A DNA stretch of 64,000 nucleotides, taken from positions 1,394,048-1,458,047 of the forward strand of contig NW_019775635.1 of the NCBI RefSeq assembly GCF_001039355.2, in the 5' to 3' direction. Under the pieces are notes generated by a model. The model searched no databases and had not been told where the DNA came from. It was given only the letters and a program-made list of their open reading frames with translations. This DNA comes from Lingula anatina (lineage: Eukaryota > Brachiopoda > Lingulata > Lingulida > Lingulidae). This document shows positions 35,601 to 46,552 of this stretch, piece by piece (positions within the stretch are counted from its first letter, which is position 1; every line of letters begins with the position of its first letter). Made by a program: the position numbers and the translations under genes.

Positions 35601-36977
35601 AGAACGTGGGAGCCGACCATCTTCAAGGTATCCGGACAACCAGCAACTATTTGTGGGCAACCTGCCCCACAACATTGAACAGAAGGACCTTCGAGCATAT
35701 TTTGACAGTGAGTGATTTGTCAGTCTTGGGCTTTTATGTAGCATATTATGATCGTCACAAAGAATTTTTTTGTGAACATTCATGTAAATGCATTTTGAAA
35801 ACTAAACACTGACAGTAATGACTGGAAGTTACCCTCTTATAAAAACTGCAGAGAATTATAAAAATTTAAGTGGGTGAATCACTCCTAAAGGAATATAGAA
35901 GCACTTTATTGTAAGACAGCACAAGACTGTCCAGTTGTTTTTTTGTGCTTAAAAGAGCAAGTCTTGTGACTAAAATAATCGTCTTCAAGATGTTGCACAA
36001 GTTTCCCATTATGAAGTCTTCTGTATGACAGTGCTTCTTTGATCTCAGTTGTTTAGCTAAGATATCTGTCATTTCTTTCTTTTTGAATGTATCACATTGT
36101 AAATCATTTACATTTTATTTTCAGCATTTGGCAAAGTCTTGGAATTGAGAATCAACACAAAGAACACCGGTGCTTCTAAAACACCTGTAAGTGACACATT
36201 TCTACTCAAACATGAAGTATTAACAGAAAAAATTATTAACTGTAATGTTGTAATTGTGGTGTGCGTTGTCAACTTTTCAACCAAATTTACAGATAACACA
36301 ATAACATTGGCCACTCCAGCTGCATTAAGCGCTAACTTGTTCTGTGTTCATTGCAGGGGTTTGGGTTTGTGGTATTTGAAAGTTCAGAGCCAGTTCAGAA
36401 AATTCTCAGTGAAAAGGTGAGTGTGTTGGGCAGGTTAAGTGCATGTAACTGACGGTTTTGATGGTGGGATATTTTGTGAGCAGTCCAAGAAATTAAGACT
36501 GACTGAAATATCACTGTAAAAAGTGTCACAGTAGTTATATGGCAGTGATGATTGGAACTTGCCCTCTCTGATTCCTGCTGAGAGCAGCTTCCTTTTATTG
36601 TACTCGTTAAGGAGTCTGAGCCATAATACATTTAATTAAAATTAGACTCTTTTGTAAGACTCAAGTGTTAATTAATATGCCATGAAAGTGTTTTTCAACT
36701 GCTATGATGCCCAAGTTTTGAAATTGATTTGGTTTTGTTTTTCCAGCCAATAATGTATAAAGGAGAACATCGTTTGAACGTAGAGGAAAAGAAGAGTGGC
36801 CGACCGGGCAGTAACCCACGTAGCAGTGTGGGGCGTGGAGATCGCCTTGGCGGGGGTGGACGTGGCGCTGGCCCTCTACCTGGGCGTGGCGGAGGGCGTG
36901 GTGGGGGAGGGAGCAGTGCAAGCAGACCAGACAATCGCGGAGGACGAGGAGGGAGTTTTGGCGGGCCAAGACGTTAG
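32656..36977 (+). CDS. G3BP, C-terminal part: acidic linker, RRM, RGG box (exons 5-11)
   Basis: Exons 32656-32761, 33503-33657, 34318-34495, 35541-35707, 36125-36186, 36357-36416 and 36747-36977. Joined to exons 1-4 the total is 1,410 nt, or 469 residues; human G3BP1 has 466. After exon 4 the protein continues ESETDTNDAAVLPENVQDP, then the acidic region (EEPVEEDVPEEVPPQDEDFE). PFSWAALASKN matches the conserved FSWAS-x-TSKN segment. The RRM has RNP2 QLFVGNLP and RNP1 GFGFVVF, with FGKVLELRIN between and PIMYKGEHRLNVEEKK at its end. The last exon encodes a Gly/Arg-rich RGG tail ending GGPRR. The RRM and RGG parts bind RNA; in this family the acidic region restrains RGG-driven condensation. Acceptor of the first exon here lies against an N. 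Confidence 0.9.
32881..32994 (+). repeat. 113-bp dispersed repeat, copy 2
   Basis: Near-identical to 22,761-22,873 and in the same orientation, in the G3BP intron after exon 5. Confidence 0.8.
33994..34078 (+). repeat. 85-bp dispersed repeat, copy 2 of 3
   Basis: Somewhat diverged copy of 23,811-23,895 in the G3BP intron before the FSWAA exon. Confidence 0.8.
34550..34822. mobile_element. GATC-rich MITE, copy c
   Basis: G3BP intron copy with a strong central hairpin: TGTCACGCCTACTGAAACAG, then AGGGGATAATTAAC, and their inverted counterparts up to about 34,725. The outer ends carry CCCAGACCTAGATC on the left and the reversed CAATAGGGTCTGGGAATGG on the right. Confidence 0.75.
36540..36624 (+). 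repeat. 85-bp dispersed repeat, copy 3 of 3
   Basis: Almost base-for-base the same as 23,811-23,895, in the last G3BP intron. Confidence 0.85.
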
Positions 36978-38060
36978 ACAGTTTGTCTTTTCATGGTGCT
37001 TGCTTGAAAGTATGCAATTCTAGTGTCTTGATCGGGTGCAATGAAAACCAGGATCCCCCGACTACATACCTTGAATTCGGAACTTGGATTGACCAAATCT
37101 GTAATCAACTTGGAAGGAATGATCTCATAGATACATTTTCCACTCATCGCCAAGTGATATGATCCCGCACAGTAAAGACCATGTGTACAATTGCCAGATT
37201 CTGATGGGTGGATTTCATGTTAGAATTCGTCTAGGAATTGCATATTTTCATTCAACTTTGCAACTTGTCTGTGTTGTTTTGTCCTTATCAACGCTTCTTC
37301 AATCTTTCCAGTGGACTTGATCACAGCAGAAAACAAACAAAAATAAAAAAGAAAACTGAAGTCAGCTGGCGTCTAGTAATAATGATATACCCAGACATCG
37401 TACTCTGTGATTAAAACATTGTTTTATAAACTATCAAAAACAATATTTAAAAAAAGATATTATGAAATGGTTGGAAGAGTTCTCTCAGATCATGGGACGG
37501 AAGGAAGAAGTCTATGCAAGCAGTGAACACGAGAGATGGAGGCTTCAAGATTCAAGTTGTTGGCCCTTGTTCATCTAATAACTGGACCAGTGATCAGGGA
37601 CCTTGTGGAATTTGCTTGGATGTGCTAAGGATCCTTTTTCACCTTTTCTTTAATTTTTTTAAAACAAAAAAATGCAATATTCTATTTATATCGTTGTCCT
37701 GCCTCCAGTGCAAAGAGCAGCAAGGTTCTAATCCTGCATTCTAGTTGGAAACATCAATATTTAGACAAAGGGTGAAAAATATGTAAAAAAAAAACATTGA
37801 TACATAAGTTTATATAGGCTTTCAGCCACCAATTCTTCATTATTTTCTGATAACTTCAAAAGCCTTAATATAAATAATAATAGTTCAGTCATAGTCAACT
37901 TGTAGTATTGTATTGTTTTAGTTCCGACGAGAGCATTCTAAATAATTTGGTTCTCTATAAACTTTATATTATTTGTAAAGGAAAAAATTGTATTTGTCTC
38001 GCAGCACACTTTAAATAATAAACATCATGAATTTTTCAAAATAAAAATGAGCTTTGTTTG
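36978..38060 (+). other. G3BP 3' UTR with poly(A) signals
   Basis: Follows the G3BP stop. AATAAA hexamers occur at 38,017-38,022 and 38,040-38,045, a plausible transcript end about 1.05 kb after the stop. No second gene seen. Confidence 0.55.
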
Positions 38061-38073
38061 TTTCTTAAAACAA

Positions 38074-38220
38074 GAATACTGATGCATCTCTGAAGATCTA
38101 CTATAAAGATGTAATGTATGATCCAAGCTTTCGGCCCCTATGCCTTCAAGGATTTTTTAGCGGCCGAAAGCTTGGACTACATATTACATCTTTATAGATC
38201 TTCAGAGATTCGTCAGTATT
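38074..38220. mobile_element. snap-back inverted repeat (MITE-like)
   Basis: Arms of about 60 bp (38,074-38,136 and 38,161-38,220) are near-perfect reverse complements around a 24-bp loop. Shared blocks include AATACTGA, CTCTGAAGATCTA, TATAAAGATGTAAT and CCAAGCTTTCGGCC. It lies just past the G3BP poly(A) signals. No coding capacity. Confidence 0.75.
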
Positions 38221-40154
38221 ATAACTTATTTACTTCTTTAAGATCTATACGGTGATTTGATATGGATCTTCAAACAAGACTGGTATGTGGTTAATGGATA
38301 CCTTTTATTTTCACCAGTCCTTGGAAAAATCTGATCGCAAGGAACTCGTTACTTTTTGCTTCCGAGTAGTCTCCAGATAAAATGCGTTTCCACACTGACA
38401 TCTCTTACTAAAGGTGCCTTTAACTCCTTAACATCCTTGTTAATTGAAACAGTAGTAGACAATGTTTGGGTTTTGTCTTCAAAGAATCGCCCGGAAGAAA
38501 ATGGCACATTGTTGTTCCTAGAATTACCAAAATATAATAAAAGTGAACAGGTGAAGATCGGCGCTGTGCTAAGTGGACATTGTGTTAGCGGTGCTCGTAC
38601 CGCAATTTGTTATCAAAGGTAGCAATCTGTTCAACCTGGTTCTCCTGTCCACGTTATTCTAAAATACATGAAAACATTTCACATTTCTGGATTGACCCAC
38701 AAAAGGAGAGCAACACCGACATGAAATAAGACGAGAGGCGACGACTGAAACGAGAACATAAAGTATGTACTAGATAATATACTTCTGAGCCGATATACGT
38801 GTAGATGTTACCTACAAGAAATCTGATTTTGATAACATTATGCTGATGTCATCGTTAAATAGGTAATAGCAAACTAGCTGCTTTCCACGTTAACAATGGA
38901 AAATTTTCGTTCAGTCGCGATCCCTGTCCAATCGCCCCCTTCCTTGTGAATAGTTTGTGATTGCGCGTGTACTGTCAGCGACATGGGGTCATGGTTTTCC
39001 TTGAGAAGTTGGCCTTTCCCTGTCCCTCTCACGCAAGTTATCCCTTTTATAGATCTCCGCAATCCTTATATTTTGAAATTAACTCACTTTATGTTTGTTG
39101 TGTAACGCCATTTAATAATCCAATATTGTGTTTCAAATATGCGATTTTGTACCCAACGATACCCGCACCCCGATTGAGTTCACGGGCACGTGCTGCAGTA
39201 CTGGTGCACAGGCACCGTTGTCACGATTTTTTTTATTCCATATCAATTTCCTCCTCTCGGAACTCCTTTATTATTCTACGGATTGGAGTAATATCCTGAG
39301 CAACTGCATGCTACAACAAGTGCTTGTTCTTTTCCATTTTCAGGCGTGACAGACATTTAAGCTGCATCAGTTGGTAGCAATTTAGTGAGAATCCCCTTGG
39401 AGACAGATCGAGCCAAAGTAAGTACAATAGGCTCTAGGAAGGGTCCCTGAAATATGCTAAACCAAGGCAATTTCACACAACATTCGTTTTATTAAAATGT
39501 TCTCGATTTTTTTATTCGTTTGTGTGAATTACATCAGAGCGGCGATTTAAATATTTGCTTTATATGCTACGTTAAAGAAAAATATTATGCAGTGAACTAA
39601 AAGTCCCAATACTGCATGGTCTCAAATATATTATGCGCCTATACTAAAATAGCATTGCAAATTTATAACCATGAAAGAAATAAGGGCTACATAATTTGCA
39701 TTCTCTTGTTCTCAGGGCAAACGTGGTTCATGATACCTTCATTGTAATATTCCACGAGAGTAAATATGTTAATACTATGATATAAGTTGAAAAATACAAA
39801 AATTGCTTTGGCTGACTCAATAATTTTACACATCAATACTGAAATACCGATTGTCTTGGGTAAAAATATAAAAAATAGAGGCATTTAAAATTTGAATTCT
39901 TTCATTATAAGCGCTGATTGTCAGCGTACACCCGCCGAATATCATATATAACACGGAGTAAATAAAGCTGCGTGGGGCAACTTGATTTCATGTAAAACTA
40001 CAATTGTGATTTTCTGGTTAAAATAATGGTCTCTTTCAGTGGAGTTCATTTCCAGCACAAATGTAATGCAATCACATCATACTATAATTCTTTTTGGTGC
40101 GTAAGTTCTACATGAGTGATTTTTTATTCTATTTTATATCTTTATTATTTTTGT
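38221..40154. other. intergenic DNA between G3BP and the P450
   Basis: No supported gene. Short open frames near 38,356-38,622 and 38,961-39,299 have no recognisable domain. Half of a GATC-rich MITE lies at 39,345-39,450. Reversed poly(A)-like motifs near 40,118 and 40,141-40,146 would serve the minus-strand P450. Confidence 0.5.
39345..39450. mobile_element. GATC-rich MITE, half copy d
   Basis: Matches only the right half of the family, from GCGTGACAGACATTTAAGC through GAATCCCCTTGGAGACAGAT to a diverged GGGTCC end. The left half is missing. Confidence 0.6.
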
Positions 40155-42546
40155 TCAGAGAGCTCTCTCCTCCACTTTCAACCATATTTCCTTCTCGGGT
40201 TTCATGGGCCTCGACTTCGACAGAACCATTGGAATCTGCGTCTCCTCGCACGTCTTGAAAGTGAGGTTTTGTAACACCTTTGCCAGGACCATCTTCATCT
40301 CGAGCATGGCCAGGCGCATGCCGATACAGCTTCGGGGCCCCATACCAAAGGGCAAGTACGTGTATGGATTTCTCTTTGCTTTGGCCTCTGGCGAGAACCG
40401 ATCAGGGTCGAATTTCTCTGGCTCTGGGTAGTACTCTGGGTGTAAATGAATGGCGAAGGTGGGGATAGCCACAGCCGTGCCTTTGGGAATGAAGAGGCCG
40501 TTGACTGTGGTGTCCTGGTCCGCGAGTCTGTCCAGACGAATTCCTACGGGATACAGTCTCATGGATTCGTTGATCACCTGTTCCAAGTACGTGAGCTTTG
40601 AGACGTTGTCGTGGGTCGGGTCGGCGTCCTGGAGAACATCGTCAATCTCCTGCACGAGGCGCTCCTGCACCTGTGGGTGTGTTGCTAGGAGGTATGCGAT
40701 ATACCCCAAAGTGTCCTTCGTTGTAGAGAAACCTGCTGCGAAAAACCCCATCCCATTGGCTGCTATTTCCTCCGTTGTCAAGACCCTCTTCTTCAATTTC
40801 TCATCTTGCTTTTCGTCGTCCGACATCTCTGAAGTGGATAATTTGTGAGCGTTCAACATCAGCTGCAGGAAATCTTTGTATTGTCCGTCATTTGTTAGTC
40901 GTCTATCTTGAAGTAAATTTTCTGTTGTTTTTGAGAAATATTTAATCGGACCCACGTAAGACTTCACCCCAGGGACGTAAGGCAGTATGGGCTCGAACAT
41001 CTTCATAAAGCGAGGACAAAGGAACAGCATCAAAACAAGGGGGTTACCCAAATTAATGTTGTTGAAACGATCGGCATTCACCACAAAAGGATGGTTGGGA
41101 TTATTCAAAGAGTCAACCTCGACCCCAAATGCTGTGGCACATATCACGTCCATCGTGTAGCAGCCCCAGATTTGGCTGTCGAATTTCTCTCCAGTATTTG
41201 CCTTCTTTTTCAAGTTGTCGACCAGCGTTTGGGCACATTTACTGATCATCGTCTGCATGTGACGTAACTTCCCGGAAGTGAATGTGGGGGTCAGCGTGTT
41301 GCGCATCTGCAATGATTAAAACGGGTGAGTGACGTAACAAAATGTGGGTTTACTCAACGAGCTTTGTAGTTCATTGATTTACTCGACTTGAACCGCCATT
41401 ATTACATCAAAGTTCAGCAAAAAAAAATTTCATCTATGTGATATCTTTTCCACCCAAATTAAACGAAAAACATCTACTTTAGGCCTACTATCCATTTTTG
41501 CAGTTTTTAATTGTGATCTTTGTTTTACAGAGGGATCTGTTAGATGTATCTTTTCTTTCATGAAGTTCGATATTATTGTAATCAAAATCTTCATAAGTTC
41601 ATTTTCATTTGGTTTATCTTTTTAGAAAGCTTGAAGTAATATACCACATATCCAGCGGATATAAAAATCACGCGCCAAACTATTAATTCTCAAAGGTTGG
41701 CCGAAAACAATATATCAAAGATTTTTTACGAAAAACTGCCACAATTTCTGAGAACATACATGTAGGGTATATAGCCTTTTTGTGAGAGATCACTAAGCTT
41801 GTTGCGCTCCGAAACAATTAGGCCTATTCCTATTCCAGCATCGTAATACAAAAGCATTTATGACAGTGGCAATGGGCAATCTTCGAAACAGAGATACGAT
41901 GTTATTTTCACCATATTCTTTTCCCATCAATAGCAGTCTAAATACAAACGCGCGCAAGTTTTTTTTTTTCGGCCGCCTATTTTTTGTGCCCCCCCCCCCC
42001 CCCCCACCACCTCCAGAATGGTATGGGTTCTTGCGCATGCGCAGGTATTTTATCCATGTTTATAGTAAAAACACTGGATGCAGAGAGAAGGTCAAACACT
42101 GCGACGGTTACTAGTCTTACCTGCTTCCAGTAGTCCCCTTTCACTGCAAACAATGCCTTCTCTAGAGGCGAAATTTGCGCCTCGCCATTGATATTCCTAT
42201 CCACAAATACATTGGCTTGTTTCACCAAGATCTCTTTGATCATATCAGGATCACTGATCATCACGTCCCCCAGTGCGTTCCCCATGAGTCCCGAGGACAG
42301 CGCCAGCACGTTACCGTAAGCCCTCACGGCGTTCAGGTCAAAGCCGCAGATTCCTTCCTTCATGATTTCTACAATGTGGCCGAATAAAGGCAAAGGCGCG
42401 GGTCCTGGGAGCCCAAACCTGCGTCTGTTGTCCCATGCATAATGAAGATATAGCAGATAAACTAGGGTCAGGACTGCCACTGCCAGCAGTATTATAACCC
42501 AGGACGGAAGGAAGAAGACCTCCATGTCATCAGTCAGTGCGTTCAT
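40155..42546 (-). CDS. cytochrome P450, CYP3-clan (CYP3A-like), 525 aa, two exons
   Basis: Haem-thiolate monooxygenase anchored in the endoplasmic reticulum. Minus-strand exons 42546-42121 and 41306-40155 join in phase 0 to give 525 residues, slightly longer than the usual 500 or so. The N-terminus has a hydrophobic anchor (residues about 10-35) and the proline hinge LPGPAPLPLFGH. SPLEKALFAVKGDYWKQ runs into MRNTLTPTFTSGKL, the CYP3-type helix C segment, across the splice. The I helix reads AAGFSTTKDT, the K helix ESMRLYP (ExxR), followed by FDPDRFSP. The haem loop LPFGMGPRSCIGMRLA fits FxxGxRxCxG with the axial Cys. All key residues are present, so it looks functional. CYP3A genes usually have about 13 exons; this one has two. 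A downstream Met at residue 8 is an alternative start. Substrate cannot be inferred. Confidence 0.93.
41944..42010. repeat. low-complexity tracts in the P450 intron
   Basis: A T homopolymer near 41,960 and a C homopolymer of about 20 near 41,991-42,005, read as G on the gene strand. Exon 1 read through gives a poly-Gly frame here. Confidence 0.85.
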
Positions 42547-43320
42547 ACGCGAATAAACAAACGCTATAATGGCGCTATGGGTGGCTAAAAATAAGCGTCA
42601 GAAAAACGCGTCCTCTAGTAGTAAGTCCGCGTAACATTAGCTCCGCACTTCCCGTGCTGTACAGTGTATTGTATTAGGCCTATTGATCGCTTGTAATCTC
42701 TTTAGACCTAAATATTCAGTGGACTTCTATTAGGAGGTGAGGGGTTGGATGTGACGTGCCAAGATAGCTACATGTAGACCTACGTCTTGTGATTAACAAG
42801 AATCTAGAAAACGCAACAAATTTCCAGTTTGTTATGTAAGTTTTCATTTCAAAACTTATCTATTTAAATAATATGTACAGGCCCGTAGCCAGCAATTTCA
42901 AAGGGGGGTTCGTTTTCTGAAAAAGTGGACCTTTTACCAAAAAATCCTCAATTACATAGGTCAAATTTTACCCAGAGTGGACCTTTTCCCAGTAAAAAGG
43001 GTGGTTCTTTCGAATTGTGAGCCATGTAACATAACTCTTTTAAAACAATGACGTAGCATCTGTAGCTTTATCCTTGTCGCTCGTTCTAAACCCAGTTTTG
43101 TTGTGCTAACTTATTCTCAGCTGTCTCTACAAAGCTAAGTGTCTAACTGGCTCAACTAGCCCCGGTGTAACGTGACAGCGAGTACCCCCATGATAGTGAG
43201 TCCCCTGTACTTATCATGTGGGACCCCGAACTTCCATCCCTAGGACTACCTTTCCAGTCACGACTGCACCTTTTAAGTTGACATTTAAATTTCTCTCACA
43301 TTTGTGTGCTATACTTAAAA
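42547..43320. other. P450 upstream region and dispersed repeat copy 2
   Basis: No gene seen. Contains the P450 5' flank and, at 42,882-43,016, the second copy of the repeat found at 2,756-2,914 in the same orientation. The first duplicated unit starts at 43,321. Confidence 0.55.
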
Positions 43321-44060
43321 TAGTTTGATATTTTGGTGTCTCTTTTGAAAATAATTTTAAACGAAATTAAATTAAATTTGCTAGTTATTAGTAGAATACA
43401 TATCTGAGACGTAATTATTTTGGCAGGATACACGACAGCACGTGATAACGAGGAATGCGAGCAGACGACTTTTTCAACTTATCACACCACACAACAAGTA
43501 AGAGGTATTATAGCTGGATGCAATTGGGCTCACCTAACACATTTCTGTTACACATTGCTGGAGGGTTCAGCTTGAATTGATCTCGCCTAGAAACAGGAAA
43601 ATTCTTTATGAAAACTTAAGGAAAGGAAGATCTACCACCCCTCTCCCGTGTAATTCCCGTCCCCAACTCCACGTACTGAAATCGAATGTAAGTTGGACAA
43701 AGTGTAACTCTCCTCACTTTTTTAAAACTTAACCCCCAGAAAATGGCTCCCTGACAAACAATTTGTAGAACGCGCAGTGTGAGGTATTATAAGAGAGAGA
43801 GAGTTGTGACATCAACCGCTGTTTGTAAATCCATTGCTCCCAAATCTTTAAGATACCAACACACTTTCTTCTAAAATGCTAGTTGTCATGGTAATAGGCA
43901 CGGTGTAACATTTTGTGCTGATTTGAGAGTTAGAGACCAATAAATAGACATATTTTGCAGATTTACTTTCAAAAGGTTCACTTGTGTTTATTGTTTGTAG
44001 CCATCTTCATGGGCACGTGGTCGCCCAGCATCTTCTTTAGACTCGTAGCTGACGGACTCT

Positions 44061-44793
44061 ATAACACGGTAGTGTTACAAATTTTAGTAAGAACTTAATT
44101 TAAGATTTAAAAACATTTAAAATTCATTAGTTACAATAAGATTGCAAAAACAACATAAGTCTCATTAGACGTTCAAGCACTGACCAAACATAATAACCTT
44201 CCGATCTCAGGCCAGCGAATGAGTGCCGTAATTAATCACCTCTAGTGGTCGGCAAACGCGTCAATTAAATTGCAAGCAGAGGACAGAGCAACAGCAGATA
44301 TATATAGAAAGATTTAATTGATTATCTCTTGGTGTCATGTATTAGTATTTAATAAGCACTTCGCTAGTTCAGGAAAATGACCAGTTCCGGTTCGGTCAAA
44401 ATTAAATATTAAGAATCAAAGAACCGGGCAAATCACACTATTTAAATCGAAGGTCTAGAATCAGTATTTCTAATAATTAGGTAAATGTTGAATCAAAAAT
44501 GTCCATCCTTGACGTGAGATGTGAACCACCTGTCGCCCTAATTTTGTTATAAAAATGCAGCATTTTGCCGCATTCGGTGTGTTCGGCAAGTGTTCGGCAA
44601 GTGTTCGGTAAATGTTCTGCGAGTCGGGAAAGTAGTAGCATAGGAAGGAGTAACTGAGGGAGAGACGTTGTGGTCACATCTTCAACTTGATGTAGTCCGT
44701 GTGCGCAGAATAAAATTCCTTTTAGAGGAAAAAGAGAGTTGTTTATAACTTTTCGGTGACGCGCTTTTATCACACGTAAAAGCCCCCGTCACA
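44061..44793 (-). mobile_element. LTR-like insertion present only in copy 1
   Basis: The 733-bp segment is absent from copy 2, whose sequence runs straight across the site. It is flanked by the 5-bp direct repeat ACTCT (44,056-44,060 and 44,794-44,798), a target duplication. On the minus strand it begins TGTGACGGGGGC, like many LTRs, and ends CCGTGTTAT rather than the canonical CA. It has no long reading frame. A solo LTR is the best guess; other element types remain possible. Confidence 0.55.
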
Positions 44794-46552
44794 ACTCTTT
44801 GAATTTAAAATATCACCTCTATTTTGCAATAAAAAGGTTCGCGCGTAAATAATTTTCAGGTTTAGAAAAGCAATTTGTCCAATTTCAATTGTAAAAAAAC
44901 CTTGACAAATCCAAATCTTCCCCGTATTGATATATTCTGGCCGAGAAGCCTGTAAACCAGTTTACTTCATTGGCATTTCCATTTTTCACTTAACGGACTG
45001 TAACTCATAATGTGATATGAAAAGCTTTTTGATGCGCAAATTCTGATTAGATGATGTTAAAAAAGATTATCTCATCTGCTGTTGCGAGGGAAAGGAAAAA
45101 AATTAATGAAGTCAAATTAACACACAGCTGGTCTACAGAACTCGATTGGACCGTTCTGGAGTAAAATGCCGAACGCCAAGCGTCTGTCTGGTTATTAAGG
45201 TCAATCATAACGGTCATACTGTAGAAGGGTGGTTGAGCTATCCAGTGCCGTTCTAATAACTAATTAAAACGACACCCGTTGATTTAAAATTGTCCCAATA
45301 TCAAAGGGGGAGGGGGCTACCTACACACTGGTTGATACGTTTGGTTATTACTCAGTTTCTATGGTGATTATATATATTTCAATGGTGTCATATGTTTGAG
45401 AGAAATGATAATTGATAGGTCTCTATACACTCTGCTCACTGACCGAAGAACGCAAGGTCTCTTATTCTGAAACTCCTGGCGGTATAGTAATGTGAGCTTT
45501 TATCGTTGTTTTATAGGGGAGAATATTAATTGTCATACTGCACATTTTCAATAATACATTAGGGCCTAGAGCTTAGAAAATGCTTAGCTTGAAGATGAGG
45601 CAGGGCTGCAGTATACTAACCGTTAATATTCACGCAGGTGACTACATTTACCTGTTTAAATTACTATATCTAAAGCAAAAAAGGCTCATATTTTCTCACG
45701 TCAGTCATTTTACTCATTGTTAAGATAGTAAAATGAGACGCCCCTTCTCATTTTCTTTTTCAATAAACTCCTCAATGTTTAATTATGATCATTTTCCTGG
45801 AATACTTGACAGTTTCCATTTTATCATCAAGGAATATGCTGTTCAAAACCGATGTCAAAAATAAGATTATAATCCTGTTTTCCAGTTCTAAATGTGTGAA
45901 ATTTACCGACAAGACTTCAAGTCTCTTTATCTCTATTACAAAAGTCATCCAGTAATTAAACCTCAAAAACGGCTAAATGAATCCAAATTCTGTGAACCGT
46001 TCTGGATAAGGTGTATATTGGCGAATAACTGGAAAGTATTAAAAATTTCCAGAAAAATTACATTTTTGCTGCACTCGGGTGCCGTCCAGTTCTCAATGTG
46101 TGCTTTAAATAACTATTCATAGTTGAACGAGCCGTTAGAAGGACAGCTCCCCCTGTGATGAAGACAGCATTAATTTCCCAAACCTGTCAGTAGCACAGTA
46201 CAGATGTCATCATTAATAGGCTAATATTAATTTCCTAGAATGAGTGAAGATATTTGAAAGCTACAATGACTTCCAGCGGAGCAAATTCCATGGAAATTAT
46301 CCACGCGTTAATCACCTTGCAGCCTTAAAGGTTCACCTTCTCCCGTATCGCTGGGTTTTGATAGACTCTGGCAAGCGAGATACATTTTACACAACGGTTG
46401 AAGCATATAATATCATTTGGAAGGAAGTTATCGTCACTAATGAGGGTTTTGTGGAACTGGCTTTGAAATACTTGTTTATGAGTTTGGTTTTTGCGCGCGC
46501 TGGAATAGCTTTGGAAATTTGATGACGCTTTACTTTACCATCGCTAGTTCAC

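Noticed and set aside
36661-37023. Frames overlapping the G3BP RGG exon in other phases
   Set aside because: GC-rich Gly/Arg codons leave the other frames open by composition only.
38356-39349. Several 70-110 codon frames between G3BP and P450
   Set aside because: No domain, no splice support, overlapping frames on both strands; chance open frames.
40204-40848. Plus-strand frames opposite the P450
   Set aside because: Antisense shadows of the P450 second exon.
46244-46522. 92-codon open frame upstream of the GPCR, also present in copy 2 (51,299-51,577)
   Set aside because: It is shared only because the whole unit is duplicated; it carries replacement differences and has no recognisable domain. 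Could be a leader frame, but nothing supports a protein.
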